Positions 1 to 9,996 of a stretch of 64,000 bases of DNA are shown one piece after another (within the stretch, counting starts at the first letter, position 1; every line of letters begins with the position of its first letter). A program made the translations under genes and the position numbers. A model generated the notes under the pieces. That model did not search any database. It was not told the origin of the DNA and worked only from the letters and a program-made list of their open reading frames with translations. Origin of the DNA: Takifugu bimaculatus. Lineage: Eukaryota > Chordata > Actinopteri > Tetraodontiformes > Tetraodontidae. The stretch is from positions 9,102,770 to 9,166,769 of the forward strand of contig CP034993.1 of NCBI GenBank assembly GCA_004026145.2, given 5' to 3'.

Positions 1-658
1 GAGGGCAGCTCCGTTCCATCCACTCCAGGAAGAGGATCTGCTTCAGGGTCAGGTTGTAGAAGCTGTCGGTGAAGTCCCACTGGAGGATGTCGCTGTACTC
101 GCGGTTCTCCGCCAGCAGGAGCTTGTTCAGCCTCTTCTTCTCATGACCTTCCGCTGTGGTTCCTGATATGAAGATCCTCCGGATCCACAGCCCGTTGTGC
201 TGCCTCTCCATGGCCCAGGTCTTACGCAGCACCTCCCTGCGGTCGTAGTTCAGTGGAGAGCTCTTGACCACCAGCAGAAGGAAGACGTCTGCTGATTTTC
301 CAGCTCCTCCACATTTGTCAGGAACGTCGAGCAGCATAGGAAAGTGCCGACAGTGCCGATAATACATGAAAGTTTGGAAGATCGGAGGAAAAGTGTTGAA
401 TCCTGTCATGTTGGCCACAGTCAGATTTTGTTGGCATTTTGGCCAACTATAGTTATAAACGTCCTCAGTGGCGGTTTGCTCCTGTCTAACCTGCTCTTCA
501 TGGTCACGCTTGACACCACTGCTTTGGAAATTGAAAACGTAGCTCCCAAGATAAAAAACCAGCAGAACGAGAGCTCCCAACTTGACAATCAATGTCCCGA
601 ATCGCTTGGATTTGTACATCCTGCAGAACGGTAAACAGGTGTTAACAGAGTCTCCCAT
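1..658 (-). CDS. b3gnt3-like: b3gnt3-like beta-1,3-N-acetylglucosaminyltransferase, copy A (5' part; runs off the left edge)
   Basis: The start codon is the CAT at 656-658 read on the minus strand, and the frame stays open to the window edge, giving residues 1-219 of the 396 in copy C. It holds the short cytoplasmic tail, the signal-anchor helix (about residues 22-42), the stem, and the first part of the GT31 domain with the FLLLV strand and the WDF segment. The edge cuts it just before the catalytic DDD motif. Alignment to copy C has no indel. I see roughly half a dozen missense differences, for example Arg92 to Pro, His69 to Asn and Ala80 to Thr. By family it should be a Golgi type II enzyme using UDP-GlcNAc. 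Whether the rest is intact cannot be seen, so functional status is open. Confidence 0.85.
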   Translation of the reverse strand, partial: MGDSVNTCLPFCRMYKSKRFGTLIVKLGALVLLVFYLGSYVFNFQSSGVKRDHEEQVRQEQTATEDVYNYSWPKCQQNLTVANMTGFNTFPPIFQTFMYYRHCRHFPMLLDVPDKCGGAGKSADVFLLLVVKSSPLNYDRREVLRKTWAMERQHNGLWIRRIFISGTTAEGHEKKRLNKLLLAENREYSDILQWDFTDSFYNLTLKQILFLEWMERSCP

Positions 659-1053
659 GTCCAAAAGACTAGTTATCTGTCGTTAGTCTCAAGGCTTCTG
701 TGAGACATTTTGTGCCTTTTCTAAAGAAAATTGCTAATTGCTTCTTAAAATTACGTAGATTGATTAAAATTATTACTGCTTTTTCCTCTTCCACTGACGT
801 TGGTACTTTACTGAGTCTGAGGAAAGTAGTTAAAAATACTCCTTTCTACTTTTTAAATCTGCACTTTTTATTAAGGACAGGGCTTGTTTCAAAACGGCGA
901 GGTTTAGATTTTTTTAATCTCTTACATTTTTCCACACCAGTGGATAATACTTAACGACCATTATGTACCATTGCGTCAAACATATGAGGGGTTATTACCG
1001 GCAGCTGAGTTCTACTGGGTATTTCTGGTGTATTCAGCGAATGTAATACACCT

Positions 1054-1066
1054 CTCTATATTTATA
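1054..1066 (-). promoter_or_regulatory. Candidate TATA box upstream of gene A
   Basis: On the minus strand this reads TATAAATATAGAG, a good match to a vertebrate TATA box, about 400 bp upstream of the gene A start codon. The same 13 bases occur at 13173-13185 in front of intact gene C and are deleted in front of pseudogene B. Promoter function is inferred from motif and position only. Confidence 0.3.
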
Positions 1067-1553
1067 CAGGTGAGCCAAAAAGCCCAGATGACGATTTGGC
1101 TGCTCTGCTGCCTTAAATGTATACATCCCAAACTGGTGTCGCTCCATTATGTGTAAAATGGAAGCATGTAAAATAAATATAACATTAATGTAAAATGAGA
1201 GCTGCACCAACCTTTAATCTGGTGAGGATCTGAAGGATCCAGAGATCAGTGCGCTAACGAGCTGATTCCAGAAGAATAGGCAGGAGTTGACGTGGCTGGG
1301 AGAGATGCGTTAAAACATTTTCTTTGCCACTCCCACAGTGGCTCCTCCATCACTGGGACCTGAAATGTCTTTGCTTTTCCCTGATCGTTGTCATTATTAT
1401 TATTAGTAGTAGTAGTAGTATTGGCGTGTTTAATTAAATAATATCAGTTGTTTTAAAAATATACGTAAAATATTGCGTCATTTGTCTTCATTTTATTTTG
1501 ATTTAGCTTAACTATATAAATGTAGTTTGATCCCAGATGGATGTTGGAGTCGT

Positions 1554-1556
<3 letters not shown>

Positions 1557-1632
<76 letters not shown>
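1557..1632. repeat. (CA)n microsatellite, unit 1
   Basis: An uninterrupted CA dinucleotide run of about 76 bp. Orthologous runs occur in unit 2 (8405-8485, interrupted) and unit 3 (13674-13728), so the tract predates the tandem duplication and has changed length since. Confidence 0.97.
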
Positions 1633-1634
<2 letters not shown>

Positions 1635-1684
1635 GTTGACTTCAGGCAGTAGTAAATGAGATTAAAAAGTACTTTTTCTGGTAT

Positions 1685-1744
1685 CTTTCTCTTTCATAAA
1701 AACATGTGAGTGCATGCGAGGGCATGTTTTTATGAGAGAGAAAG
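1685..1744. repeat. Short palindrome (22-bp arms), unit 1 sub-copy 1
   Basis: The left arm at 1685-1706 and the right arm at 1723-1744 are reverse complements with one mismatch in 22. They are separated by 16 bases. The core of each arm is CATAAAAACATG or its complement. Copies occur at 3544-3603 and 8538-8597. In unit 3 the site is disrupted by the L2 LINE. Confidence 0.85.
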
Positions 1745-1854
1745 AGGTACCGCCTCGATATCTTAACGGCATCACCGCTGATTAATTATAAACTGGAGGA
1801 ACAGTTTCGATAGATGGAAACCAGTTTGAGTTTGATTTTTATCTGCCTGACATA

Positions 1855-1911
1855 TCTGTTCCAGTGCAAACAGGAACATATCTGTTCCAGTGCAAACAGG
1901 AACATGCTTTG
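1855..1911. repeat. 24-bp mini tandem repeat, two copies
   Basis: A 24-bp unit containing TGTTCCAGTGCAAACAGGAA occurs twice in tandem. The counterpart in sub-copy 2 has two copies (3710-3768), and unit 3 has three (17487-17565). Unit 2 has a collapsed version in which TGTTTGCACTGGAACA appears as the reverse complement (8709-8724). Confidence 0.8.
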
Positions 1912-2263
1912 TTGCTTTGGTCTCGCCTTTTAAGGTTTCCTTCTGTTGCTTTTGCTGGTGTATATCAGACCCTTGTGAGTTGCTGTCCATGATGTGCCAT
2001 TCTAATATTTGGGTGTGTGTGTTTTTTTTAATGTTTCTCCAGAACTGTCATTCTTTAGTACGAAACTGAAACTTCACAAATGCGTTCTTCACAGTTTCTG
2101 CTTGTGAATAGTCCTCTCTGGTGTAAAGTGACTAAAACGTAACAGCAACAGCACATTTTATTCTCCCCACCTTCATCACCATGTTACCACAGTTCTCCAC
2201 AGTCTGGACTAGATGATTTAGTCAATGTAGTCACATAAAAAGAGACCAGAAACACTCTTATAA

Positions 2264-2541
2264 CATGTGGGAAAGAATATTAGAAAGGGTGGCAAACAGA
2301 CCACTTTATCCCTTTTGGGGCCACAAGGAGAGTGCTCATATGAGTGAAGGCAGGGTAAACCCCAGGATGAGCCACAGCTCATCACAGGGCTCTATGTGGG
2401 CATTGGTGGAGTCCCTTGCTCAAGGGTACCAAGATGGTTCACCTCCCCTTCCTACCAGAACTTTTAGCCACATTGGGGGTTGAACCAAGGACTCTGAGCT
2501 TCAGCCCAGTCCCCCACGGTCTGAGCAACCGCCAGCATGGG
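2264..2541 (-). mobile_element. tRNA-derived SINE, unit 1 sub-copy 1
   Basis: Read on the minus strand, the element starts near 2541 with a tRNA-like head. It has a good RNA polymerase III B box, GGTTCAACCCC, at 2476-2486, followed by a tRNA-unrelated body containing GGTACCCTTGAGCAAGG. The same body motif follows a B box in the decayed SINE at 58.8 kb, which supports one family. The family name is not certain. The four copies in the array (2264, 4123, 9094 and 17925) are one insertion copied by duplication. Confidence 0.65.
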
Positions 2542-3049
2542 AAAAGGAAATGTTTCTGAACTGACATTCCAAAGTAATGGAAATGGAAATAATCCATTTT
2601 TATTGTAGCTCGACTATTTTGGAAAGTCCTTTCAGGAAGCAGGAATATGCTTTTATCGGTTTAATGTAGCCACTGAATCTTGAACAGGTAAAGTTATTTA
2701 ACTAGCGACTGTATCAGGCACTGATGTGCTCCTTCAGGCCTCTCAGAGGGTGGGACACAAGATTCTCTGGGGTTTGGAGCAAAGCAGCACATCGCCTGCA
2801 GGAAAGCATGGGGGTGGGGGGGCAGCATCACACTGGGAGTGATTTTAAGCAGCTGGAACAGTGAGACTTTGCTAATGGGTGTTGATTCATCAGAGTTACT
2901 CTTTTTTTAAATTTGTTTATTAAGCACAAGTTTGCACAGCATTTTGAGTGAAGAGTGTCCATCACAGAAGCGTCCCTGAGGAAATTTATGAGGGTGTGAT
3001 GACACCCAGGTTGAAAGGTTGCTTTTAGAGGACAGGACAGAAATAATAT

Positions 3050-3163
3050 CACTCACTCACTCACTCACTCACTCACTCACTCACTCACTCACTCACTCAC
3101 TCACTCACTCACTCACTCACTCACTCACTCACTCACTCACTCACTCACTCACTCACTCACTCA
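3050..3163. repeat. (TCAC)n microsatellite, expanded V-SINE tail
   Basis: A tetranucleotide run of about 114 bp, (TGAG)n on the minus strand, directly abutting the 3' end of the V-SINE body. Terminal short repeats are typical of this SINE class, so the array is best read as the expanded tail of the element. Confidence 0.9.
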
Positions 3164-3536
3164 TTTTCTACCGCTTGTTCCTCCACTGAGGGTCGCGGGG
3201 GGACTGGAGCCTATCCCAGCACAATGGGCGGAGGCAGGGTACACCCTGGACTGGACGCCAGTCAATCGCAGGGCTAACACATATAGACAGACAACCATTC
3301 ACTCTCACACTCACACCTACGGGCAATTTAGAGTTTCCAATTAGCCTAATCCCCAATCATGCATGTCTTTGGACTGTGGGAGGAAGCCGGAGTACCCGGA
3401 GAGAACCCATGCAGGCACAGGGAGAACATGCAAACTCCACACAGAAAGTCCCCAGCCTCAGTGCCAACCGGGGATCGAACCCAGGGCCTTCTTGCTGTGA
3501 GGCAACAGTGCTAACCACCACACCACCGTGCCGCCC
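3050..3536 (-). mobile_element. V-SINE (tRNA-derived SINE with conserved vertebrate domain)
   Basis: On the minus strand the element begins near 3536 with GGGCGGCACGG and an A-box-like TGGTTAGCACTG, then a B box GGTTCGATCCC. It continues with the central domain known from vertebrate V-SINEs, including TGGAGTTTGCATGTTCTCCC and CCTCCCACAGTCCAAAGAC. It ends in CCCCGCGACCCTCAGTGGAGG and the (TGAG)n tail. It appears essentially full length. No target-site duplication is visible because the right flank is the start of the second copy of the 1.35-kb block. It is absent from units 2 and 3. Confidence 0.85.
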
Positions 3537-3543
3537 TCTTTCT

Positions 3544-3603
3544 CTTTCTCTTTCATAAAAACATGCGAGTGCATGCGAGGGCATGTTTTTATGAGAGAGA
3601 AAG
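3544..3603. repeat. Short palindrome, unit 1 sub-copy 2
   Basis: Arms at 3544-3565 and 3582-3603, the same sequence as at 1685-1744 and 8538-8597. The spacer here starts CGAGTG where sub-copy 1 has TGAGTG. Confidence 0.85.
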
Positions 3604-4122
3604 AGGTACCGCCTCGATATCTTAACAGCATGACCGCTGATTAATTATAAACTGGAGGAACAGTTTCGACAGATGGAAACCAGTTTGAGTTTGATTTTTA
3701 TCTGCCTGACATATCTGTTCCAGTGCAAACAGGAACATATCTGTTCCAGTGAAAACAGGAACATGCTTTGTTGCTTTGGTCTCGCCTTTTAAGGTTTCCT
3801 TCTGTTGCTTTTGCTGGTGTATATCAGACCCTTGTGAGTTGCTGTCCATGATGTGCCATTCTAATATTTGGGTGTGTGTTTTTTTTTTAATGTTTCTCCA
3901 GAACTGTCATTCTTTAGTACGAAACTGAAACTTCACAAATGCGTTCTTCACAGTTTCTGCTTGTGAATAGTCCTCTCTGTTGTAAAGTGACTAAAACGTA
4001 ACAGCAACAGCACATTTTATTCTCCCCACCTTCATCACCGTGTTACCACAGTTCTCCACAGTCTGGACTAGATGATTTAGTCAATGTAGTCACATAAAAA
4101 GAGACCAGAAACACTCTTATAA

Positions 4123-4400
4123 CATGTGGGAAAGAATATTAGAAAGGGTGGCAAACAGACCACTTTATCCCTTTTGGGGCCACAAGGAGAGTGCTCATAT
4201 GAGTGAAGGCAGGGTAAACCCCAGGATGAGCCACAGCTCATGACAGGGCTCTATGTGGGCATTGGTGGAATCCCTTGCTCAAGGGTACCAAGATGGTTCA
4301 CCTCCCCTTCCTACCAGAACTTTTAGCCACATTGGGGGTTGAACCAAGGACTCTGAGCTTCAGCCCAGTCCCCCACGGTCTGAGCAACTGCCAGCATGGG
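4123..4400 (-). mobile_element. tRNA-derived SINE, unit 1 sub-copy 2
   Basis: Duplicate of the SINE at 2264-2541 with only scattered base changes. It has the same B box and the same GGTACCCTTGAGCAAGG body motif on the minus strand. Confidence 0.65.
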
Positions 4401-5026
4401 AAAAGGAAATGTTTCTGAACTGACATTCCAAAGTAATGGAAATGGAAATAATCCATTTTTATTGTAGCTCGACTATTTTGGAAAGTCCTTTCAGGAAGCA
4501 GGAATATGCTTTTACCGGTTTAATGTAGCCACTGAATCTTGAACAGGTAAAGTTATTTAACTAGGGACTGTATCAGGCACTGATGTGCTCCTTCAGGCCT
4601 CTCAGAGGGTGCGACACAAGATTCTCTGGGGTTTGGAGCAAAGCAGTTCATCGCCTGCAGGAAAGCATGGGGGTGGGGGGGCAGCATCACACTGGGAGTG
4701 ATTTTAAGCAGCTGGAACAGTGAGACTTTGCTAATGGGTGTTGATTCATCAGAGTTACTCTTTTTTTAAATTTGTTTATTAAGCACAAGTTTGCACAGCA
4801 TTTTGAGTGAAGAGTGTCCATCACAGAAGCGTCCCTGAGGAAATTTATGAGGGTGTGATGACACCCAGGTTGAAAGGTTGCTTTTAGAGGACAGGACAGA
4901 ATCAGGACAGAATAGTGTCCCCACCAGTTCAACCCCTAGATCCGGTTCAGTTAGATGAGCTTAAGGGGAGGAGTTTTGACATTACAAACAATCCAAACTG
5001 ACTGGATTCCACAATATACCCTGACC

Positions 5027-5917
5027 CAGGGGTCACCAACCTTTTTGACTGGAGCTACGTCATGGGTACCGAGTCGTGTGAAGGGCTACCGCTTGACACA
5101 CTCCTCTAAAATAACAAATTGTGTGTATGTGTGTATCAATAACTTGGGTAACAGATTGAGTAACAGAAAAGATCAATATTCAACACTTTATTATTATTAA
5201 TCTCAGCAGTTGTTCAGATGATCACCAGACCCTTTCAACCATAAGAAACTAAACCATTTTAACAATTCATAAACTATGTTGAACCATGTTTTAAAAAGTT
5301 ATGCAACATTTTTTTTAAAAATTATTGAATAAATCTTAACTGAACAAATCTACTGCAATTCTGCTCAAAATCTGTTACATTTTATAAAAACACTTTTTAG
5401 CTCCTGGGCTTCTCTGACTGTAGAATGCTTCCTGGTGGGTAGTTAGCATTAGCATTGTAGCTTTGATGACGCGTACTGAAGCGTCGCTCCACATTGTGTT
5501 GCTTCGCTGTCATCACAGTCAAATGCAACATACTCAGTAGTAAAAAATTACTCTTCCTCCCATTCACTTTGAAAATGATAAATTTACTGTCTTCTTTTTG
5601 CCATGTTTTTGGGGAAGAAAATTGCCCTCCACCCACCATCTTCACTGCCCGCTAGTTTATTCTCCACAAGCGCAAAGGTTCTTTCATGCGCACAATACTG
5701 ACCTTTGAACTAGGTCAGAATTCACCTTCACTTTATTTATATTTTTATTTATTTTTAAGACATTGTCATTTTGAAATCTATATAAATGCAGGTGTGATTT
5801 AAAAAAATAGCGGTAGAAAAGATTTTCTTAGACGCACCTCACCTGCGAGTTTTGCTATTTTTTAGAACAGGCTTGCGGGCGACTTGGTGCCCACGGGCAC
5901 TGTGTTGGTGACCCCTG
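5027..5917. mobile_element. hAT-type nonautonomous transposon (MITE), unit 1
   Basis: The element has perfect 14-bp terminal inverted repeats, CAGGGGTCACCAAC. It is flanked on both sides by the same 8 bases, CCCTGACC (5019-5026 and 5918-5925). An 8-bp duplication with CAGGGG ends is the hAT hallmark. Its 891 bp encode no transposase, so it must have moved with help from an autonomous relative. The insertion predates the tandem duplication because units 2 and 3 carry it at the same place. Confidence 0.85.
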
Positions 5918-6635
5918 CCCTGACCAGTGTTGAGGGCTGATTTCTGTACAGCTGCAATTATGTTACAGTATCCTGGGAATATTTCTGGAAATGTTTTACT
6001 ACACTTTTACACGCTGATTAAACCTCCATCAATCTTTTTTTAGACTGTAAATAAACCCAAGCACATGAAGACACGACAAGAAGAACTAGAAAGAATTATT
6101 TCAAAAGAAAGAATGATAAAGAATTAGTAATGCGATTACTGAAATGATTACTAAATGCTGCTGGCGGTAAGACGGGAGCAGCATGCCACAAACCTGTTCA
6201 TCAGAACAGAATGTTCTACGCCAAGACCTGTTGAACCATTCTCATAAAGATTAACCTTCACATAAGGATTGTGGATTTCTGCGCATTTTCGAACAAATCA
6301 TTTGGTTCCTCCTGCAGTCGTTTATCGTCATTCACAATCAACAGGGATTTCACGCATTCAGCAGTGTTTTTAAATAACCTTTTAGTTTTTAAACCTGCAT
6401 TTAGTTAGAAAAAATGGTGATAATTACAATTCTACGCCACATATACTTATGACAAGACCTGCGTGCATCATAATGAAATATTCTTACCAGGACAGCCAAG
6501 TGATTCTTAAATTAAGCTCCTCTTCCCAATGTAACAATAAATAAACGAGCATCTTGTCCAATAGAATCTCCGTAGAAAATACTTGAACATTGTAGGGAGA
6601 GCAGTTGCTGATTGTATGAAGCTCACAGTTTGAGT

Positions 6636-7591
6636 TCAGATGCGCTCAGGGACTTTGTTGAAGGAGCCACATTTCAGATCAGGGTCGTTGACTCTGCTCC
6701 ACATGAGATACAGCTGAGCTGGGAGGAACCTGTGCACCAGTAACACTTCCGTGTAAAAGCAGGGGTGGTAGGCTTCGAGTTTTTTGGAGGGAATGTCTTG
6801 TCCGAAGGGCTTCACGCCTATATGAGACTCAGGGTTCAGTCCGGCTTTGGCCAGACACATCCCCATGTAGACGTCATCGATGGGAAGGATGGTGATGGAT
6901 TGAGACATTTTGTATATGACTGAAGCTATGTACCCAGACAGGAGGAACCCCCCTCCGCTACAGTAGGGCTGGTAGGAGTCTGCCGCGAATATCTCAACTG
7001 GAACATAATATTTGCTCCAGTTGTCTCTGACTGGGCAGCATGCCAATATTGAGGCTGGCCTATAAAGAGGTGTTTGCTTCCATCGTTCCCTTTCAGGTTC
7101 TGCAGGTATTCCACCATGTTGTCCGTGTGGGCAAAGACGTCGTCGTCTCCGTTGAGCAGAAAGCGCACGTGAGGGCAGCTCCGTTCCATCCACTCCAGGA
7201 AGAGGATCTGCTTCAGGGTCAGGTTGTAGAAGCTGTCGGTGAAGTCCCACTGGAGGATGTCGCTGTACTCACGGTTCTCCAGCTCAAGGAGCTTGTTCAG
7301 CCTCTTCTTCTCATGACCTTCCGCTGTGGTTCCTGATATGAAGATCCTCCGGATCCACAGCCCGTTGTGCTGCCTCTCCATGGCCCAGGTCTTATGCAGC
7401 ACCTCCCTGCGGTCCTGTCTAACCTGCTCTTCATGGTCACGCTTGACACCACTGCTTTGGAAATTGAAAACGTAGCTCCCAAGATAAAAAACCACCAGAA
7501 CGAGAGCTCCCAACTTGACAATCAATGTCCTGAATCGCTTGGATCTGTACATCCTGCAGAACGGTAAACAGGTGTTAACAGAGTCTCCCAT
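6636..7591 (-). pseudogene. b3gnt3-like pseudogene, copy B
   Basis: Compared with intact copy C, this copy lacks 237 bp at 7414/7415, which removes exactly residues 60-138. That is the stem and first strand of the GT31 domain, and the deletion stays in frame. Two single-base insertions follow, a G at 7057-7058 and a T at 7032, and these break the frame after the LFIG segment. The reading frame from the start codon ends at 6926 after about 221 residues. The remaining C-terminal codons (PVRDNW to the VPERI end) are still open in another frame down to 6636. The NGDDD motif survives before the shift, but the later CSGGGF and IDDVYMG motifs are out of frame. Flanks are as in copies A and C. A TATA-like segment upstream is also deleted. 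No functional transferase is expected. Confidence 0.92.
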
Positions 7592-8404
7592 GTCCAAAAG
7601 ACTAGTTATCTGTCGTTAGTCTCAAGGCTTCTGTGAGACATTTTGTGCCTTTTCTGAAGAAAATTGCTAATTGCTTCTTAAAATTACGTAGATTGATTAA
7701 AATTATTACTGCTTTTTCTTCTTCCACTGACGTTGGTACTTTACTGAGTCTGAGGAAAGTAGTTAAAAATACTCCTTTCTACTTTTTAAATCTGCACTTT
7801 TTATTAAGGACAGGGCTTGTTTCAAAACGGCGAGGTTTAGATTTTTTTAATCTCTTACATTTTTCCACACCAGTGTATAATACTTAACGACCATTATGTA
7901 CCATTGCGTCAAATATATGAGGGGCACAGGTGAGCCAAAAAGCCCAGATGACGATTTGGCTGCTCTGCTGCCTTAAATGTATAAATCCCAAACTGGTGTC
8001 GCTCCATTATGTGTAAAATGGAAGCATGTAAAATAAATATAACATTAATGTAAAATGAGAGCTGCACAACCTTTAATCTGGTGAGGATCTGAAGGATCCA
8101 GAGATCAGTGCGCTAACGAGCTGATTCCAGAAGAATTAGGCAGGAGTTGACGTGGCCTTGGAGAGATGCGTTAAAACATTTTCTTCTTTGCCACTCCCAC
8201 AGTGGCTCATCCATCACTGGGACCTGAATGTCTTTGCTTTTTTCCTGATCGTTGTCATTATTATTAGTAGTATTGGCGTGTTTAATTAAATAATATCAGT
8301 TTGTTTTAAAAATATACGTAAAATATTGCGTCATTTGTCTTCATTTATTTTGATTTAGCTTAACTATATAATGTAGTTTGATCCCAGATGGATGTTGGAG
8401 TCGT

Positions 8405-8452
8405 ACAACACACACACACACACACCACACACACACACACACACGCACACCA

Positions 8453-8485
<33 letters not shown>
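8405..8485. repeat. (CA)n microsatellite, unit 2 (interrupted)
   Basis: Counterpart of 1557-1632 and 13674-13728, here broken by several CC and GC interruptions. Confidence 0.95.
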
Positions 8486-8487
<2 letters not shown>

Positions 8488-8537
8488 GTTGACTTCAGGC
8501 AGTAGTAAATGAGATTAAAAAGTACTTTTTCTGGTAT

Positions 8538-8597
8538 CTTTCTCTTTCATAAAAACATGCGAGTGCATGCGAGGGCATGTTTTTATGAGAGAGAAAG
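8538..8597. repeat. Short palindrome, unit 2
   Basis: Arms at 8538-8559 and 8576-8597, the same sequence as in unit 1. It sits between the CA tract and the SINE. Confidence 0.85.
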
Positions 8598-9093
8598 AGG
8601 TAACGCCTCGATATCTTAACAGCATGACCGCTGATTAAATATAAACTGGAGGAACAGTTTCAACAGATGGAAACAAGTTTGAGTTTGATTTTTATCTGCC
8701 TGACTGACTGTTTGCACTGGAACAGACAGGAACATGCTTTGTTGCTTTGGTCTCGCCTTTTAAGGTTTCCTTCTGTTGCTTTTGCTGGTGTATATCAGAC
8801 CCTTGTGAGTTGCTGTCCATGATGTGCCATTCTAATATTTGGGTGTGTGTGCTTTTTTTAATGTTTCTCCAGAACTGTCATTCTTTAGTACGAAACTGAA
8901 ACTTCACAAATGCGTTCTTCACAGTTTCTGCTTGTGAATAGTCCTCTCTGGTGTAAAGTGACTAAAACGTAACAGCAACAGCACATTTTATTCTCCCCAC
9001 CTTCATCACCATGTTACCACAGTTCTCCACAGTCTGGACTAGATGATTTAGTCAATGTAGTCACATAAAAAGAGACCAGAAACACTCTTATAA

Positions 9094-9371
9094 CATGTGG
9101 GAAAGAATATTAGAAAGGGTGGCAAACAGACCACTTTATCCCTTTTGGGGCCACAAGGAGAGTGCTCATATGAGTGAAGGCAGGGTAAACCCCAGGATGA
9201 GCCACAGCTCATCACAGGGCTCTATGTGGGCATTGGTGGAGTCCCTTGCTCAAGGGTACCAAGATGGTTCACCTCCCCTTCCTACCAGAACTTTTAGCCA
9301 CATTGGGGGTTGAACCAAGGACTCTGAGCTTCAGCCCAGTCCCCCACGGTCTGAGCAACCGCCAGCATGGG
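9094..9371 (-). mobile_element. tRNA-derived SINE, unit 2
   Basis: Same copy-by-duplication SINE as at 2264-2541, with the minus-strand B box GGTTCAACCCC and the GGTACCCTTGAGCAAGG motif. It is practically identical to sub-copy 1 of unit 1. Confidence 0.65.
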
Positions 9372-9996
9372 AAAAGGAAATGTTTCTGAACTGACATTCC
9401 AAAGTAATGGAAATGGAAATAATCCATTTTTATTGTAGCTCGACTATTTTGGAAAGTCCTTTCAGGAAGCAGGAATATGCTTTTATCGGTTTAATGTAGC
9501 CACTGAATCTTGAACAGGTAAAGTTATTTAACTAGCGACTGTATCAGGCACTGATGTGCTCCTTCAGGCCTCTCAGAGGGTGGGACACAAGATTCTCTGG
9601 GGTTTGGAGCAAAGCAGTTCATCGCCTGCAGGAAAGCATGGGGGTGGGGGGGCAGCATCACACTGGGAGTGATTTTAAGCAGCTGGAACAGTGAGACTTT
9701 GCTAATGGGTGTTGATTCATCAGAGTTACTCTTTTTTTAATTTGTTTATTAAGCACAAGTTTGCACAGCATTTTGAGTGAAGAGTGTCCATCACAGAAGC
9801 GTCCCTGAGGAAATTTATGAGGGTGTGATGACACCCAGGTTGAAAGGTTGCTTTTAGAGGACAGGACAGAATCAGGACAGAATAGTGTCCCCACCAGTTC
9901 AACCCCTAGATCCGGTTCAGTTAGATGAGCTTAAGGGGAGGAGTTTTGACATTACAAACAATCCAAACTGACTGGATTCCACAATATACCCTGACC

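Larger units (their letters stand above)
1685..3040. repeat. 1.35-kb internal duplication, copy 1
   Basis: This block (palindrome, 24-bp mini-repeat, SINE, downstream spacer) is repeated nearly base for base at 3543-4899. It is present once in units 2 and 3, so the extra copy is specific to unit 1. Copy 1 breaks off near 3040, where the sequence leaves the shared continuation seen at 4900 and 9870. Confidence 0.88.
3543..4899. repeat. 1.35-kb internal duplication, copy 2
   Basis: Near-identical second copy of 1685-3040. It carries its own palindrome (3544-3603), 24-bp repeats and SINE. Unlike copy 1 it continues past 4900 into the MITE and the 3' flank of gene B, as units 2 and 3 do. Confidence 0.88.
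1..6635 (-). repeat. Tandem array unit 1 (partial): gene A plus long spacer
   Basis: This is the first of three head-to-tail copies of a segment made of a b3gnt3-like gene and its 5' spacer. Positions 1-658 align without any gap to 12138-12795 of unit 3. The spacer from 659 follows the same order of landmarks as units 2 and 3: TATA-like site, (CA)n, palindrome, SINE, hAT MITE, then the 3' flank of the next gene. Unit 1 is about 2 kb longer than unit 2 from matching points because a 1.35-kb block is duplicated and a V-SINE sits between its two copies. The left part is cut by the window edge. Confidence 0.9.

Noticed and set aside
3050..3163. Regular (TCAC)n array considered as a CRISPR-like or satellite array
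   Set aside because: It is a tetranucleotide microsatellite without spacers, explained by the SINE tail.
7040..7336. Plus-strand frame opposite pseudogene B (also at 12037-12303)
   Set aside because: It is the antisense shadow of the glycosyltransferase coding strand.
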